Program-made: the position numbers and the translations under genes
Notes under the pieces: model-generated
Told to the model about the DNA's origin: nothing
The model's database searches: none
The model's input: only the letters and a program-made list of their open reading frames with translations
Source of the DNA: Planctomycetota bacterium
GTDB taxonomy: Bacteria; Planctomycetota; Phycisphaerae; Phycisphaerales; Phycisphaeraceae
Assembly (NCBI GenBank): GCA_029267795.1
Contig: JAJUHR010000053.1
Location: 1-9,169, forward strand
Length of the DNA stretch: 9,169 nucleotides
Direction of reading: 5' to 3'
In this document: in pieces, positions 1 to 7,663 of the stretch
How the letters are laid out: the number at the start of each line of letters is the position of its first letter
How positions within the stretch are numbered: the stretch's first letter is position 1

Positions 1-7
1 ATTCCCC

Positions 8-2599
8 TCACGCGCTCGCCCGGCCGATAGTCCCAACCGACGAAGCCATCGCGGACTCGAGGGTGACCGCAGCGTTGATCAGGGCCAAATGCGAATAGGC
101 TTGCGGAAAATTGCCCAGCCCCAGGCCCGTGTCGGGATCGACCTGCTCCGCAAACAAGCCGGTCGGGCCCGCCAGCCCCGTCAATGTTTCGAATAACCGC
201 AGGGCCTGCTCGCGGCGGCCGAGCAACACCAAGGCCTCGATGAGCCACCCGAGGCAGATCAGGAACCCTCCCTCCCGCCCCGGCAGGCCGTCATCGCACC
301 GGTACCGGTACACTGCAGGCCCTTCCAGCAGGTGATCCATGATCCCCTCGACCGTGCTCACAAAACGATCGTCCCCCGCGGGAAGAAAGCCACTCAAACC
401 CACCTGAAGGCACGCAGCGTCCTGCTCTCGCAGGTCGTACGCCAGGGTGAACGCCCTTCTGGAGGGGTCCCATCCATGCGTCAAAACGTCGTGACGGATC
501 GCCTCGCGGAGCTTCTCCCAGTCCTCTCGGCTCTGGCCCAGCAGCACGTCCGCCAGACGGATCGCGCGGTCCACCGCCACCCAGCACATGACCTTGGAGT
601 GGACGTAGTGGTGTCGCGTGCCACGGATCTCCCAGATGCCGTTGTCGGGCTCGTGCCATCGGCGCTGCACAGCCAACACCATGGCTTCCACCAGCCGCCA
701 ATGGTCCGGCGAGACGGGGGCCCCGATCTCCGCCAGCTTCCACACCAGGTCCACGATCGGGCCGAACACGTCGAGCTGCACCTGCTGGGTCGCCGCGTTG
801 CCGACCCGCACGGGGCGGCTCGAGGCGTAGCCGGCCAGATCGGTCAAGTTGGCCTCGGCCCCGACCTCCTGGCCGAGCACCGTGTAGATCGGACGCAGCC
901 GCTCCGGTGAGCCGGTCTGGTCGACGATCGCCAACAGCCAGTCCAGGATGTGCATGGCCTGCCGCGTGTCGCCCAGCCGCGCCAACGCTTCCGCCGCCAG
1001 GCACGAGTCCCGCGGCCAGCAGTAGCGGTAATCCCAGTTCCGTACACCGCCGGGCCACTCCGGCAGGCCCGTGGTGGCCGCCGCGGCGATCGCTCCGGTC
1101 GGGCCGTACACCTTCCCTTTGATCGCTAGCGCGCTGCGCCGCACAAGGTCCTGGGCCAGCTGCGGCAGGCGGAGCGACTGGGCCCAGGCGCTCCAGTACC
1201 GCTCGGTTTGCTGGCGGCGATGAGCCTCGGACACCACGGCCGGACGCAAACTGCCGCTGCCGAAACGCAGCTCCAGCACCACCGGCCGGTCGGCAAGCCC
1301 CACCTCCGCCGTCGCGGTGTGGTGCGGCCCATCGGCACGGATCGTCCACTTGACCCCCGGGGCGAACAGCACGATCGGGTCCGCCTGGCCTTCGACGACC
1401 AGCCCATCCGGCTTGACCACGAGGGTCGTGGCGGTGCGGCCAAAGTCGAGCCGCGGCGCAAACACCACCCGCGCCGTCCCCAGGCCTTCGACCACTCGGA
1501 TCAGTTCGGAGCGACCCGCCCGCTGAAACGGCCGCCCGCCCGAGCAGTCCAGGTAGTCGGTCACCGTGAAGGTAGGCCATCGCGTCTGCAGCAACAGGGA
1601 ATCGCCCAGGTAGCTTTGCTGGCACGCCGCACCGGGTTCCGCGGCAGAAACACTGAATTCACCGGCGGATTGCGGTTCGCCGGGCGTCTCCAGCACGCGC
1701 GGCCCCAGCAGCGAAGCGAAGATCGCCGGCGAGTCGATCCGCGGGCCGCACAGCCACACGACCGAACCGCGCGGGTCAACCAGGGCGACCGCCCGCTGAT
1801 CCGAAAGCAACGAGTGCGACTCGATCGGCACCGGCCGCGTCGATTCCGCCCACGCCCGTCGCAGGTCGAGCAGGCGGGTCAGCAGTGACAGGACAGCGTG
1901 AACGTCGGCAATGTCAAACGCCGCCCCTTCGCGCGCCCCGCTGACCGAGACCCCAACGTCCGGATCGCTCAGCGCACGGAACGCGTCTTCGTCCGTGACG
2001 TCATCGCCGAGGTACAGGATCGCCGCGGCCCCGGTGTGGTGCCGCAGTCGCTTGACCACGTCGCCTTTGTTCGCGGTGGTCAGTGTGAACTCCACGACCA
2101 TCCTGCCCGGCCGGACAATGATGCCCGGCACCGCGGCGGCCACCTGGCGAGCCCGCGCCTCGGCAAGCTCCGCCTTCTGGGGGTCGACCTGCCGGAAGTG
2201 GAACGCCACGCCGTGGGGCTTCTCTTCGACCAGGCTTCCTGGGAACTCCGCAGCGACCGCGCGGAGACATTCGCCCATGGCCACCAGCGGTTCGCTCCGA
2301 GCCGCCGGCTCCTCGTCGATCCCCCGACCCGACCATTCCGCTCCGTGCGAACCCACCAGCTCGATATCGGGCACCTGCCCCAGGAAGCCCCGCAGGGTTC
2401 GCAGCGGTCGGCCCGAGACCACCGCCACATCGGTCTGGCGGACCCGCACCAGAGACGCCAGGCATTCGACCATCCCGGGCAAGGGCATCGCCGTCGCCGG
2501 GTCGCCCACGAGCGGGGCGATCACCCCATCGTAGTCCAGGCCTATCAACAGCCGCGGCGCCTTGGACAGGCGCTCCAGTTGAGCATCCAGAGCACTCAT
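8..2599 (-). CDS. otsB: Trehalose-6-phosphate phosphatase / GH15 glycoside hydrolase fusion protein
   Basis: A single 863-residue reading frame joins two enzymes. The first 250 or so residues are a HAD-type trehalose-6-phosphate phosphatase (removes phosphate from trehalose-6-P to give trehalose). Visible motifs are LDYDG near residue 21 (nucleophile Asp, acid/base Asp), VVSGR near 60, SHGAEW near 84, NKGD near 177 and LGDDVTDEDAF near 197. From about residue 255 to the end it is a bacterial GH15 domain (glucoamylase/trehalase type), with NWDYRYCWPRDS near 521, GIWEIRG near 654, HSKVMCW near 667, FAEQVD near 816 and NFPQAYSHLALINAA near 830. The two motif Glu residues are the likely acid and base; this is inferred from the family. 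I chose the ATG at 2599 because it overlaps the otsA stop as ATGA, which suggests translational coupling. An in-frame GTG at 2632 would add 11 residues inside otsA. Neither start has a clear Shine-Dalgarno. No signal peptide is visible, so it is probably cytoplasmic. Whether the GH15 part cleaves trehalose or alpha-glucans cannot be read from sequence. Confidence 0.93.
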   Translation of the reverse strand: MSALDAQLERLSKAPRLLIGLDYDGVIAPLVGDPATAMPLPGMVECLASLVRVRQTDVAVVSGRPLRTLRGFLGQVPDIELVGSHGAEWSGRGIDEEPAARSEPLVAMGECLRAVAAEFPGSLVEEKPHGVAFHFRQVDPQKAELAEARARQVAAAVPGIIVRPGRMVVEFTLTTANKGDVVKRLRHHTGAAAILYLGDDVTDEDAFRALSDPDVGVSVSGAREGAAFDIADVHAVLSLLTRLLDLRRAWAESTRPVPIESHSLLSDQRAVALVDPRGSVVWLCGPRIDSPAIFASLLGPRVLETPGEPQSAGEFSVSAAEPGAACQQSYLGDSLLLQTRWPTFTVTDYLDCSGGRPFQRAGRSELIRVVEGLGTARVVFAPRLDFGRTATTLVVKPDGLVVEGQADPIVLFAPGVKWTIRADGPHHTATAEVGLADRPVVLELRFGSGSLRPAVVSEAHRRQQTERYWSAWAQSLRLPQLAQDLVRRSALAIKGKVYGPTGAIAAAATTGLPEWPGGVRNWDYRYCWPRDSCLAAEALARLGDTRQAMHILDWLLAIVDQTGSPERLRPIYTVLGQEVGAEANLTDLAGYASSRPVRVGNAATQQVQLDVFGPIVDLVWKLAEIGAPVSPDHWRLVEAMVLAVQRRWHEPDNGIWEIRGTRHHYVHSKVMCWVAVDRAIRLADVLLGQSREDWEKLREAIRHDVLTHGWDPSRRAFTLAYDLREQDAACLQVGLSGFLPAGDDRFVSTVEGIMDHLLEGPAVYRYRCDDGLPGREGGFLICLGWLIEALVLLGRREQALRLFETLTGLAGPTGLFAEQVDPDTGLGLGNFPQAYSHLALINAAVTLESAMASSVGTIGRASA

Positions 2600-3993
2600 G
2601 ACGTCAACGCTTGGAGGAAGTGCTCCGCCCACAGGTAGACATCGTGACGGCGCACCCGCATCCGCAAGATCGACATCCGCGCCGCGGCCTCTTCGTAAGG
2701 CATCCGCATCGCTTGCAGGATCGACTTCGTCATCTGATCGATATCCCGCGGGTTGACGATCAACGCCCGCGTCAGCTCTCGGGCCGCACCGGCGAACTGA
2801 CTGAGCACCAGCACCCCCGTATTATCGGTCCGGGTGGCGACGTACTCCTTGGCCACGAGGTTCATCCCGTCCCGCAGCGGCGTCACCAGCATCACGTCCG
2901 CCGCCAGGTAGTACGCCGCCAGATCCTCCCGCGTCAGATTCTTGCGAAAATAGTGCACCGCCACCCGCCCCGGGGCGCTGAACTGCCCGTTGATCCGGCC
3001 CACCGTCCGCTCGATCTTCGCGCGCAACTGGGAGTAGTCCTTCTCCGACTCTCGGCTGGGGGCCGCGATCTGAACCAACACGCAGTCCCTGGAACTGGCT
3101 TTCTTGCTCATCAGCAGTTCCTCAAAAGCCTGCAGACGAAAGTCGATCCCCTTCGTGTAGTCCAGACGGTCCACCGCCAGCAGGATTTTTCGCTTGGGGC
3201 CGATCCGCTTGCGGATCTCCTGTACCTTCCGCAACGTGTCGGGACGCTGCGCTCGCTCTTCCCACCACTCAGTATCGATCGAGATCGGGAAGGCGTTGAC
3301 ATAAATCGTGCGGCCTTCAAACGCCAGCTCCTGATCCGTCCCCTCAGCCGACGTGTATTCCCGCGCCAGCCGTGAGAAATTCCGGGCCGACCCGACGGTC
3401 TGAAACCCCACCACATCGGCCCCCAACAGGCCCGTCAGGATCTGGCTGCGCCAGGGCAGCCACTCGAACAACTCCTCCGGCGGAAACGGGGTGTGCAAGA
3501 AAAACCCGATCTTCAGATTCGGCTGCGACCGGCGCAGCAGCCGTGGCACCATCTGCAGGTGGTAATCGTGCACCCACGCGACATCGCCACGCCGGGCCAA
3601 GTTCGCCGCCGCCCGCGCGAACCGCTGGTTCACACCCAAATACGATCGCCACCAATCGCGACGAAACTCCGGCGTCCGCGTCGCGTCGTGGTACAAGGGC
3701 CACAGCGTCTGGTTCGCCATCCCATGGTAGTAGTCCTCGACCTCCTGCTCCGACACCGCCACAGGCCGGATGATCACACCGTCGTGCCGAAAAGCACGCG
3801 GCGTGTCCCCCCCGATCCCGGTCCATCCAATCCAGCAGCCCCTCACACGCTGGAGCACCGGCTGCAGGGCCGTGACCAAGCCGCCGGCGGACGGCACCCA
3901 ACGAGCGTCCCGCTCGCGCCCCACCCGGTGGACCGGAAGCCGGTTCGCCAGCACCAGTAGCCTCGAGATCTTGTGAATGCCCGCCCTGCCCAC
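2596..3993 (-). CDS. otsA: Trehalose-6-phosphate synthase OtsA (GT20)
   Basis: This 465-residue protein transfers glucose from a nucleotide sugar (UDP-glucose in the classical enzyme) to glucose-6-phosphate, giving trehalose-6-phosphate in the cytoplasm. The length is normal for the family. All landmark motifs are present: LVLANRLP near residue 13, the SAGGLVTAL phosphate/nucleotide loop at 35-43, WVHDYHLQ at 140-147 (Asp143), LHTPFPP near 166, DRLDYTKG at 275-282 (Arg276 and Lys281) and RDGMNLVAKEY at 374-384. The start is GTG at 3993. It is supported by a GGGAG Shine-Dalgarno at 4001-4005 with a 7-base spacer, and no better ATG lies in frame. The stop shares bases with the ATG of the downstream phosphatase-GH15 gene (ATGA, 2596-2599), so the two form one translation unit and the product is handed straight to the phosphatase. 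The gene looks intact and functional. Confidence 0.96.
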   Translation of the reverse strand: MGRAGIHKISRLLVLANRLPVHRVGRERDARWVPSAGGLVTALQPVLQRVRGCWIGWTGIGGDTPRAFRHDGVIIRPVAVSEQEVEDYYHGMANQTLWPLYHDATRTPEFRRDWWRSYLGVNQRFARAAANLARRGDVAWVHDYHLQMVPRLLRRSQPNLKIGFFLHTPFPPEELFEWLPWRSQILTGLLGADVVGFQTVGSARNFSRLAREYTSAEGTDQELAFEGRTIYVNAFPISIDTEWWEERAQRPDTLRKVQEIRKRIGPKRKILLAVDRLDYTKGIDFRLQAFEELLMSKKASSRDCVLVQIAAPSRESEKDYSQLRAKIERTVGRINGQFSAPGRVAVHYFRKNLTREDLAAYYLAADVMLVTPLRDGMNLVAKEYVATRTDNTGVLVLSQFAGAARELTRALIVNPRDIDQMTKSILQAMRMPYEEAAARMSILRMRVRRHDVYLWAEHFLQALTS

Positions 3994-4272
3994 GGGGAAA
4001 CTCCCGGCGTGACGTCAGACACCGTTCCGTCCGCAACGCGCACAAGCGCCTGCCCTCCGGCACACAACACCCATTATCCATGCCAGCCGTGCCGCCCTGG
4101 GAATCCTAACACCTTCACACTCCAAGCCCATCAAGCCGCGCCGCAAGGCCGCTCGGGGCAACGCCCGGGCCCGGCCTCGCCGAGCCACCCGTTGATTGGA
4201 GGCGCCGACCCCTCCGGTGTAAACCGTTCGCCTCAAGCCAAAATGTCTCACCATCGAACCGCTCGACTGGCT
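3994..4272 (-). other. Intergenic region upstream of otsA
   Basis: This 279-base gap separates the channel gene stop from the otsA start, so otsA may have its own promoter. A -10-like GATAAT lies on the minus strand at 4073-4078, but no convincing -35 element sits 16-18 bases before it. No U-tailed terminator for the channel gene is evident. The only inverted repeats are GC-rich and lack a T-tract, for example GGAGG/CCTCC around 4196-4215. Readthrough from the channel gene into otsA is therefore possible. Confidence 0.3.
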
Positions 4273-5406
4273 TTACGCTTGCACGGGCAACGACGCTTGC
4301 GCGGGACGGTAAATCTCCACCTGCGTCGGATACGCGAATTCGATGTGTTCCTCGCCGAAGCGCCGCACCAACTCGAGATTGATGGCCTGCTGGATGTCCA
4401 TGTATCGATTGTAATCCGGAGTGGTTACGAAGTAGACGGCTTCGAAGTTCAACGAATAGGCGCCGAACGTGTTGAAATGGGCGCGGTCAAACCGCGTCTG
4501 CTGCTGGGTGAGTATGGATTGACGGATGATCTCGGGGACACGCTGCAGCTTCTCTACCGGGGTCTCGTACACCACCCCAACGCTGAAGACCACCCGACGC
4601 TCATACATCCGCTTGAAGTTCCGGATGCGAGAGCTCAGAAGGTCCGTGTTGGAGAACACGAGCTGTTCCCCCGAAAGCGCCCGTACGCGCGTGGTCTTGA
4701 TCCCGATTTTTTCGATCGTCCCCATCTGGTCGCCCACGATGATGAAGTCGCCGACCAGGAACGGCTTGTCCAACAAGATCGTCAGCGAACCGAATAAATC
4801 CACCAGAATCGACTGCGCCGCCAAGGCCACCGCGATCCCACCGATCCCCAGACCCGTGATCAGCGGCGTGACCTCAACGCCTAAATTCGCCAACGCCAGC
4901 AGCAGCAACACGCTGCCCGCCGCGAGCATGACCACGGAGCGGATGATGCCCGACGCCGAAACGATCGAAGGGTCCGGCTGGCCGTCGCTGGCTTTATGCT
5001 GGTCCACGATCGCGCCGATCACAAAATCCACCACCAACCGGCTCGTGATCAGCAATTGAACCACCACCGCGATCACGAAGACGCCCCACAGGCTCTTCTC
5101 CACCCCGGCCGGCAAGGCCAGAACCCGCCCAGCCAGGTACAGCGCCGTGGCCAGCACCAACCACCACCGAAGATCCGTCAGGATCCCCACCACCAAGTCG
5201 TCCAGTTGCGAAGAGGTCTTTTTGGCGAAGCGCAGCAGACGCCCCCGAACCACCTTCCGAACCGCGGGGAACGCAACCACGATCGCTGCTGCGACAGCCC
5301 CAGCGACGATCCACGACCGAACAGAATTGCCGTACAGCTGGTAATCCAGCCAATGAACGGTGGACTCCACGATCACGTCCTGTAGAGCAAGATGAACGCC
5401 CATCAT
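4273..5406 (-). CDS. MscS-family small-conductance mechanosensitive ion channel
   Basis: This is a 377-residue inner-membrane channel that would open under membrane tension and release solutes during osmotic down-shock. Predicted hydrophobic segments lie near residues 32-48, 80-97, 106-130 and 154-175. They are followed by the glycine/alanine-rich pore-lining helix and MscS signature at about 184-222 (GLGIGGIAVALAAQ, then FGSLTILLDKPFLVGDFI). A beta domain follows (GTIEKIGIKTTRVRALSG) and then the cytoplasmic alpha/beta domain ending near EFAYPTQVEIY, so the C-terminus is complete. Adjacent ATGs at 5406 and 5403 are the best starts, because the open frame upstream to 5721 is polar, Trp/Gly/Ser-rich and unlike a channel. 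The Shine-Dalgarno is weak. It lies on the same strand as otsA, which suggests a shared role in osmotic response (inference). The paralogue class within MscS cannot be decided. Confidence 0.93.
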   Translation of the reverse strand: MMGVHLALQDVIVESTVHWLDYQLYGNSVRSWIVAGAVAAAIVVAFPAVRKVVRGRLLRFAKKTSSQLDDLVVGILTDLRWWLVLATALYLAGRVLALPAGVEKSLWGVFVIAVVVQLLITSRLVVDFVIGAIVDQHKASDGQPDPSIVSASGIIRSVVMLAAGSVLLLLALANLGVEVTPLITGLGIGGIAVALAAQSILVDLFGSLTILLDKPFLVGDFIIVGDQMGTIEKIGIKTTRVRALSGEQLVFSNTDLLSSRIRNFKRMYERRVVFSVGVVYETPVEKLQRVPEIIRQSILTQQQTRFDRAHFNTFGAYSLNFEAVYFVTTPDYNRYMDIQQAINLELVRRFGEEHIEFAYPTQVEIYRPAQASLPVQA

Positions 5407-5759
5407 CGAAGTATTGCCCGCTACCGATTCCCGGTCTATCCGAAGCGAAAAAAAACCAAAATGCCACCCGGCCACGGGCCAGGGCACAGGACCCAAACTA
5501 CGCCGCATCACTGAAGATTCCCCCAACCGAGGAACAGAGCCAGCGGCACGGTGAAACGATTCCCAAACTTGCGGAGCACCCGCAAGACCGCTCCAGCCGA
5601 GAGCTTCCCCTTGCAAGTGGTGTGTGTGGATCAGTAACTCCCAGATCGCCCCAGAGCGAGTCCCGGTGAACCGCCCGGCCGCTCCCGACCTATCAGAGTC
5701 TTTGCAGCTTCCTCGGTTCACGATCGCGTCTATCGAGTCAGTGGCAGAAGATGCTCATG
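5407..5759. other. Noncoding gap between the channel gene and the regulator fragment
   Basis: I see no convincing gene in these 353 bases. Frames that remain open here lack family features. On the minus strand a GC hairpin (CCC/GGG plus GGCC/GGCC arms with one bulged base, 5467-5484) is followed 11 bases later by a run of eight T (5448-5455). It could be a weak intrinsic terminator for transcription arriving from the regulator fragment. The distance to the T-run makes this doubtful. Confidence 0.3.
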
Positions 5760-6137
5760 TCACTGGGTGTTCCGCTTGCGGAATGCTCGCCAGTCGATCC
5801 CGAGCTTTCGCATGCGTCCGCGCAACGTGTGAGGGTTGATCTTCAGGACCGCCGCGGCGCCGTACGGACCTTCGATACGGCCACGAGTGAAGGTAAGAGC
5901 CGTTTCGATGTGACGCTTCATCGCGTCGTCAATGGAACTGAGCGCGGGTGTGGGTTGGAGAACATTGGGAGGCGCAGGCACGGCGCTTCGGTTCGGTATC
6001 GAGGCGTTGGAAGCCAACCCCAGAGCCTTGGCAACTTCCAGCCGCTCGCCATCGCCGAGTATGGCCGCTCGATCGATGACCGAAGCCAATCCACGGACGT
6101 TCCCGGGCCAGTTGTATGTGGTCAACAGGGCGATGTC
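5760..6137 (-). pseudogene. C-terminal fragment of a sigma-54-dependent transcriptional activator
   Basis: The frame encodes only the last 125 or so residues of an NtrC/FhlA-type activator. It starts with the end of the AAA+ domain (IALLTTYNWPGNVRGL, normally WPGNVREL), then SVIDRAAILGDG, a Pro-rich linker, and a Fis-type helix-turn-helix (IETALTFTRGRIEGPYGAAAVLKINPHTLRGRMRKLGI) with a short tail ending at a TGA. Family members are normally 400-700 residues and need the nucleotide-binding Walker motifs, which are absent because the frame runs into an unrelated cysW sequence at about 6128-6142. The Glu-to-Gly change in WPGNVREL also hints at relaxed selection. The fragment has no plausible start: the first usable codon is a TTG at 6125 inside the domain. 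It could still make a bare DNA-binding domain, but I consider it dead. Confidence 0.82.
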
Positions 6138-6610
6138 CGTGGCTGGTGGATCACAACCTTCGAATCATCTTCGCCGTGCCGGGCATCGTGCTGGCCACGG
6201 TGTTTGTGACCTTCCCTTCCGTGGCCAGATCGTTGATCCCCTCGATGCAAGCCCAGGGGAACGAAGAGGAGCAGGCCGCTCGGGTCCTGGGCGCCAGCGG
6301 ATGGCATATCCTCTGGCGCGTCACCCTGCCCAACGTCAAATGGGCCTTGCTGTACGGCGTGATCCTGGCCAACGCTCGCGCCATGGGGGACTTCGGAGCC
6401 GTATCGGTGGCTTCCGGTCACGTCCGAGGAAAAACCAACATCGTCCCCCTGCACGTCGAGGTGCTGTACAACGAATACAACTTCGTGGCGGCATTCGCCG
6501 TGGCATCGCTGCTGGCCCTGCTGGCGATCGTCACTTTGGCGATCAAGAGCTTGTTGGAGTGGAAGCTCCGGTCGGTCAGCTCAAGCCGCCGTTTCTACGC
6601 GAGGAGTTAA
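6138..6610 (+). pseudogene. cysW: C-terminal half of sulfate ABC transporter permease CysW
   Basis: From the Trp-Leu-Val-Asp-His at 6140 to about 6565 the plus strand encodes the second half of CysW, an inner-membrane permease of the sulfate/thiosulfate ABC importer. Recognisable are IIFAVPGIVLATVFVTFP (membrane segment), IPSMQAQGNEEEQAARVLGASGWHILWRVTLPN (the EAA loop that contacts the CysA ATPase), ALLYGVILANARAMGDFGAVSVASG, and the last membrane segment before LLEWK. About 142 of the usual 270-300 residues remain. The N-terminal membrane segments are missing and the frame backs directly onto the regulator fragment. After LLEWK at 6565 the CysW similarity stops, and the last residues to the TAA at 6608 are porin DNA read out of frame. 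No cysT, cysA or sulfate-binding protein gene is nearby, so it cannot work as a permease. Confidence 0.88.
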
Positions 6611-7446
6611 TCGGCGCTCCGCAGCAGCTCGCCGTGGAACGCTCCTATTCGGCAGACTATTTCACGACTGATTTCAGCCAGGGAATCCAGCTCTCGTACT
6701 GGCGGGATCGGCTGCAGCTTATGGCCGCACTCCACGACGGCTCATACTCCTTCCGCACCGATTTCCAAAACGACCGGACCCTCTACGCTGTCGCAGGACG
6801 TGTCGATTATGTGCTGGTCGGTGACATCGCCACCATCAGGCAACGCGGTTGGCCACAGTTCAATGACTTTACAAGCTGGGTCGATGACCAACCCGCGATC
6901 CTGCTGGGCGCTGCGGTGGACTACGAACACGCAGAAGAAGGCTTCGGCACCAACGCCCCCAACACCCTCAAGTGGATAGTCGACGTCAGCGGCGAGTTCG
7001 GCGGATGGAACGTCTTCGCCGCTGTCACCGGCCAAAGCTTCCCCGAGTTCGAAGACTCCTCGGTGCGCGCCAACGGCACTACGGTGAACAACCTACGCAA
7101 CCTCGGCGGAGCTCACCAGCTGGGAGTGCTTGTTCAGGGTGGAGTTTTTGTGATCCCCAACAAGCTGGAGTTCTTCTCGCGCTACGAATGCTTGAACTTC
7201 GATGGCGTGTATTACCGCAACGACGGCGGCGCGGTCTAGACCGGCAGCAGCAACTTGACCACCGACGAACTAAACATCCTGATTATCGGGGCGAACTACT
7301 ACTTCCGACAACACAACGCCAAACTGACACTCGATCTGATTTACACCTTCGATCCGGTCCCCGCGGCCAACGCTGGACAGGGCTTGCTGGCATCGCCACA
7401 GGGCGACCAAATGGTCATCCGCTCTCAGTTGACTTTTAGCTTTTGA
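6571..7446 (+). pseudogene. 5'-truncated OprP-like porin with an internal stop codon
   Basis: The frame encodes the C-terminal 290 or so residues of an outer-membrane porin resembling the phosphate-selective porin O/P family. It begins at VGQLKPPFLREEL, then QLAVERSYSADYFTTDFSQGIQLSYW, with alternating hydrophobic/polar beta strands throughout, and ends with the C-terminal Phe (QLTFSF) expected of outer-membrane barrels. The signal peptide and roughly the first third of the protein are missing because the sequence joins the cysW fragment at about 6561-6574. A TAG at 7237-7239 interrupts the frame. The 69 codons after it stay in the same frame and contain the last strands (ILIIGANYYFRQHNAKLTLDLIYTFDP), so this is one nonsense change rather than a gene boundary. 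A single change from TGG (Trp) would explain it. Porins often accompany sulfate or phosphate uptake genes, which fits the cysW neighbour. The family assignment is moderately firm. Confidence 0.8.
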
Positions 7447-7589
7447 GTGCCACCCGTTGGCGTCGGCCCCAACGCTGCTAAAGCGGTCCTTGGGAGCCCA
7501 GAATTCGTCCCCCGAGATGAACGTGATCAACCGATCCCCGCGGGATGACGCCGCACTCCGTTGGGGGGATATTACAGCGGACTTTGCAA
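7447..7589. other. Short intergenic gap between porin remnant and tRNA
   Basis: No gene is seen in these 143 bases. A small stem (CGTTGG/CCAACG, about 7454-7474) lies just after the porin stop but has no T-tract, so it is a poor terminator. The 3' side of the tRNA gene encodes no CCA. Confidence 0.3.
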
Positions 7590-7663
7590 TGGGCCATAGT
7601 GGACTCGAACCACTGACCTCCTCGATGTCAACGAGGCGCGCTAGCCAGCTGCGCTAATGGCCC
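7590..7663 (-). tRNA. tRNA-Val (anticodon GAC)
   Basis: The minus strand folds into a complete 74-base cloverleaf. It has a 7-bp acceptor stem (GGGCCAT/ATGGCCC), TA, a 4-bp D stem (GCGC/GCGC) with GG in the loop, a 5-bp anticodon stem (CCTCG/CGAGG) around the loop TTGACAT, a 5-base variable loop (AGGTC), a 5-bp T stem (AGTGG/CCACT) with loop TTCGAGT, and discriminator A at 7590. The loop places GAC at positions 34-36, reading the valine codon GUC (and GUU by wobble). CCA is not encoded and must be added by the nucleotidyltransferase. All stems pair without mismatch, so it is probably functional. Confidence 0.96.

Noticed and set aside
291..1625. 444-codon open frame on the minus strand
   Set aside because: It overlaps the GH15 domain in another frame, is Gly/Ala/Arg/Pro-rich and low in complexity, and has no domain motif: a high-GC shadow.
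2600..2632. Upstream GTG start for the OtsB-GH15 protein
   Set aside because: It lies inside otsA with no Shine-Dalgarno. The ATG that overlaps the otsA stop as ATGA is the more usual coupled start.
3344..4081. 245-codon open frame on the minus strand over otsA
   Set aside because: Shadow of otsA in another frame. The otsA frame carries all GT20 motifs and a good Shine-Dalgarno.
5407..5721. 105-codon N-terminal extension of the MscS protein
   Set aside because: The extension is polar with Trp, Gly and Ser clusters and no signal peptide or membrane segment, whereas the family-like sequence begins at the double ATG at 5401-5406.
5932..6570. 5' part of the long plus-strand frame that ends in the porin
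   Set aside because: Before 6571 it reads antisense to the regulator fragment and then out of frame through cysW. Its residues are Arg/Gly-rich with no porin character, so it is an accidental open frame and not a signal peptide.
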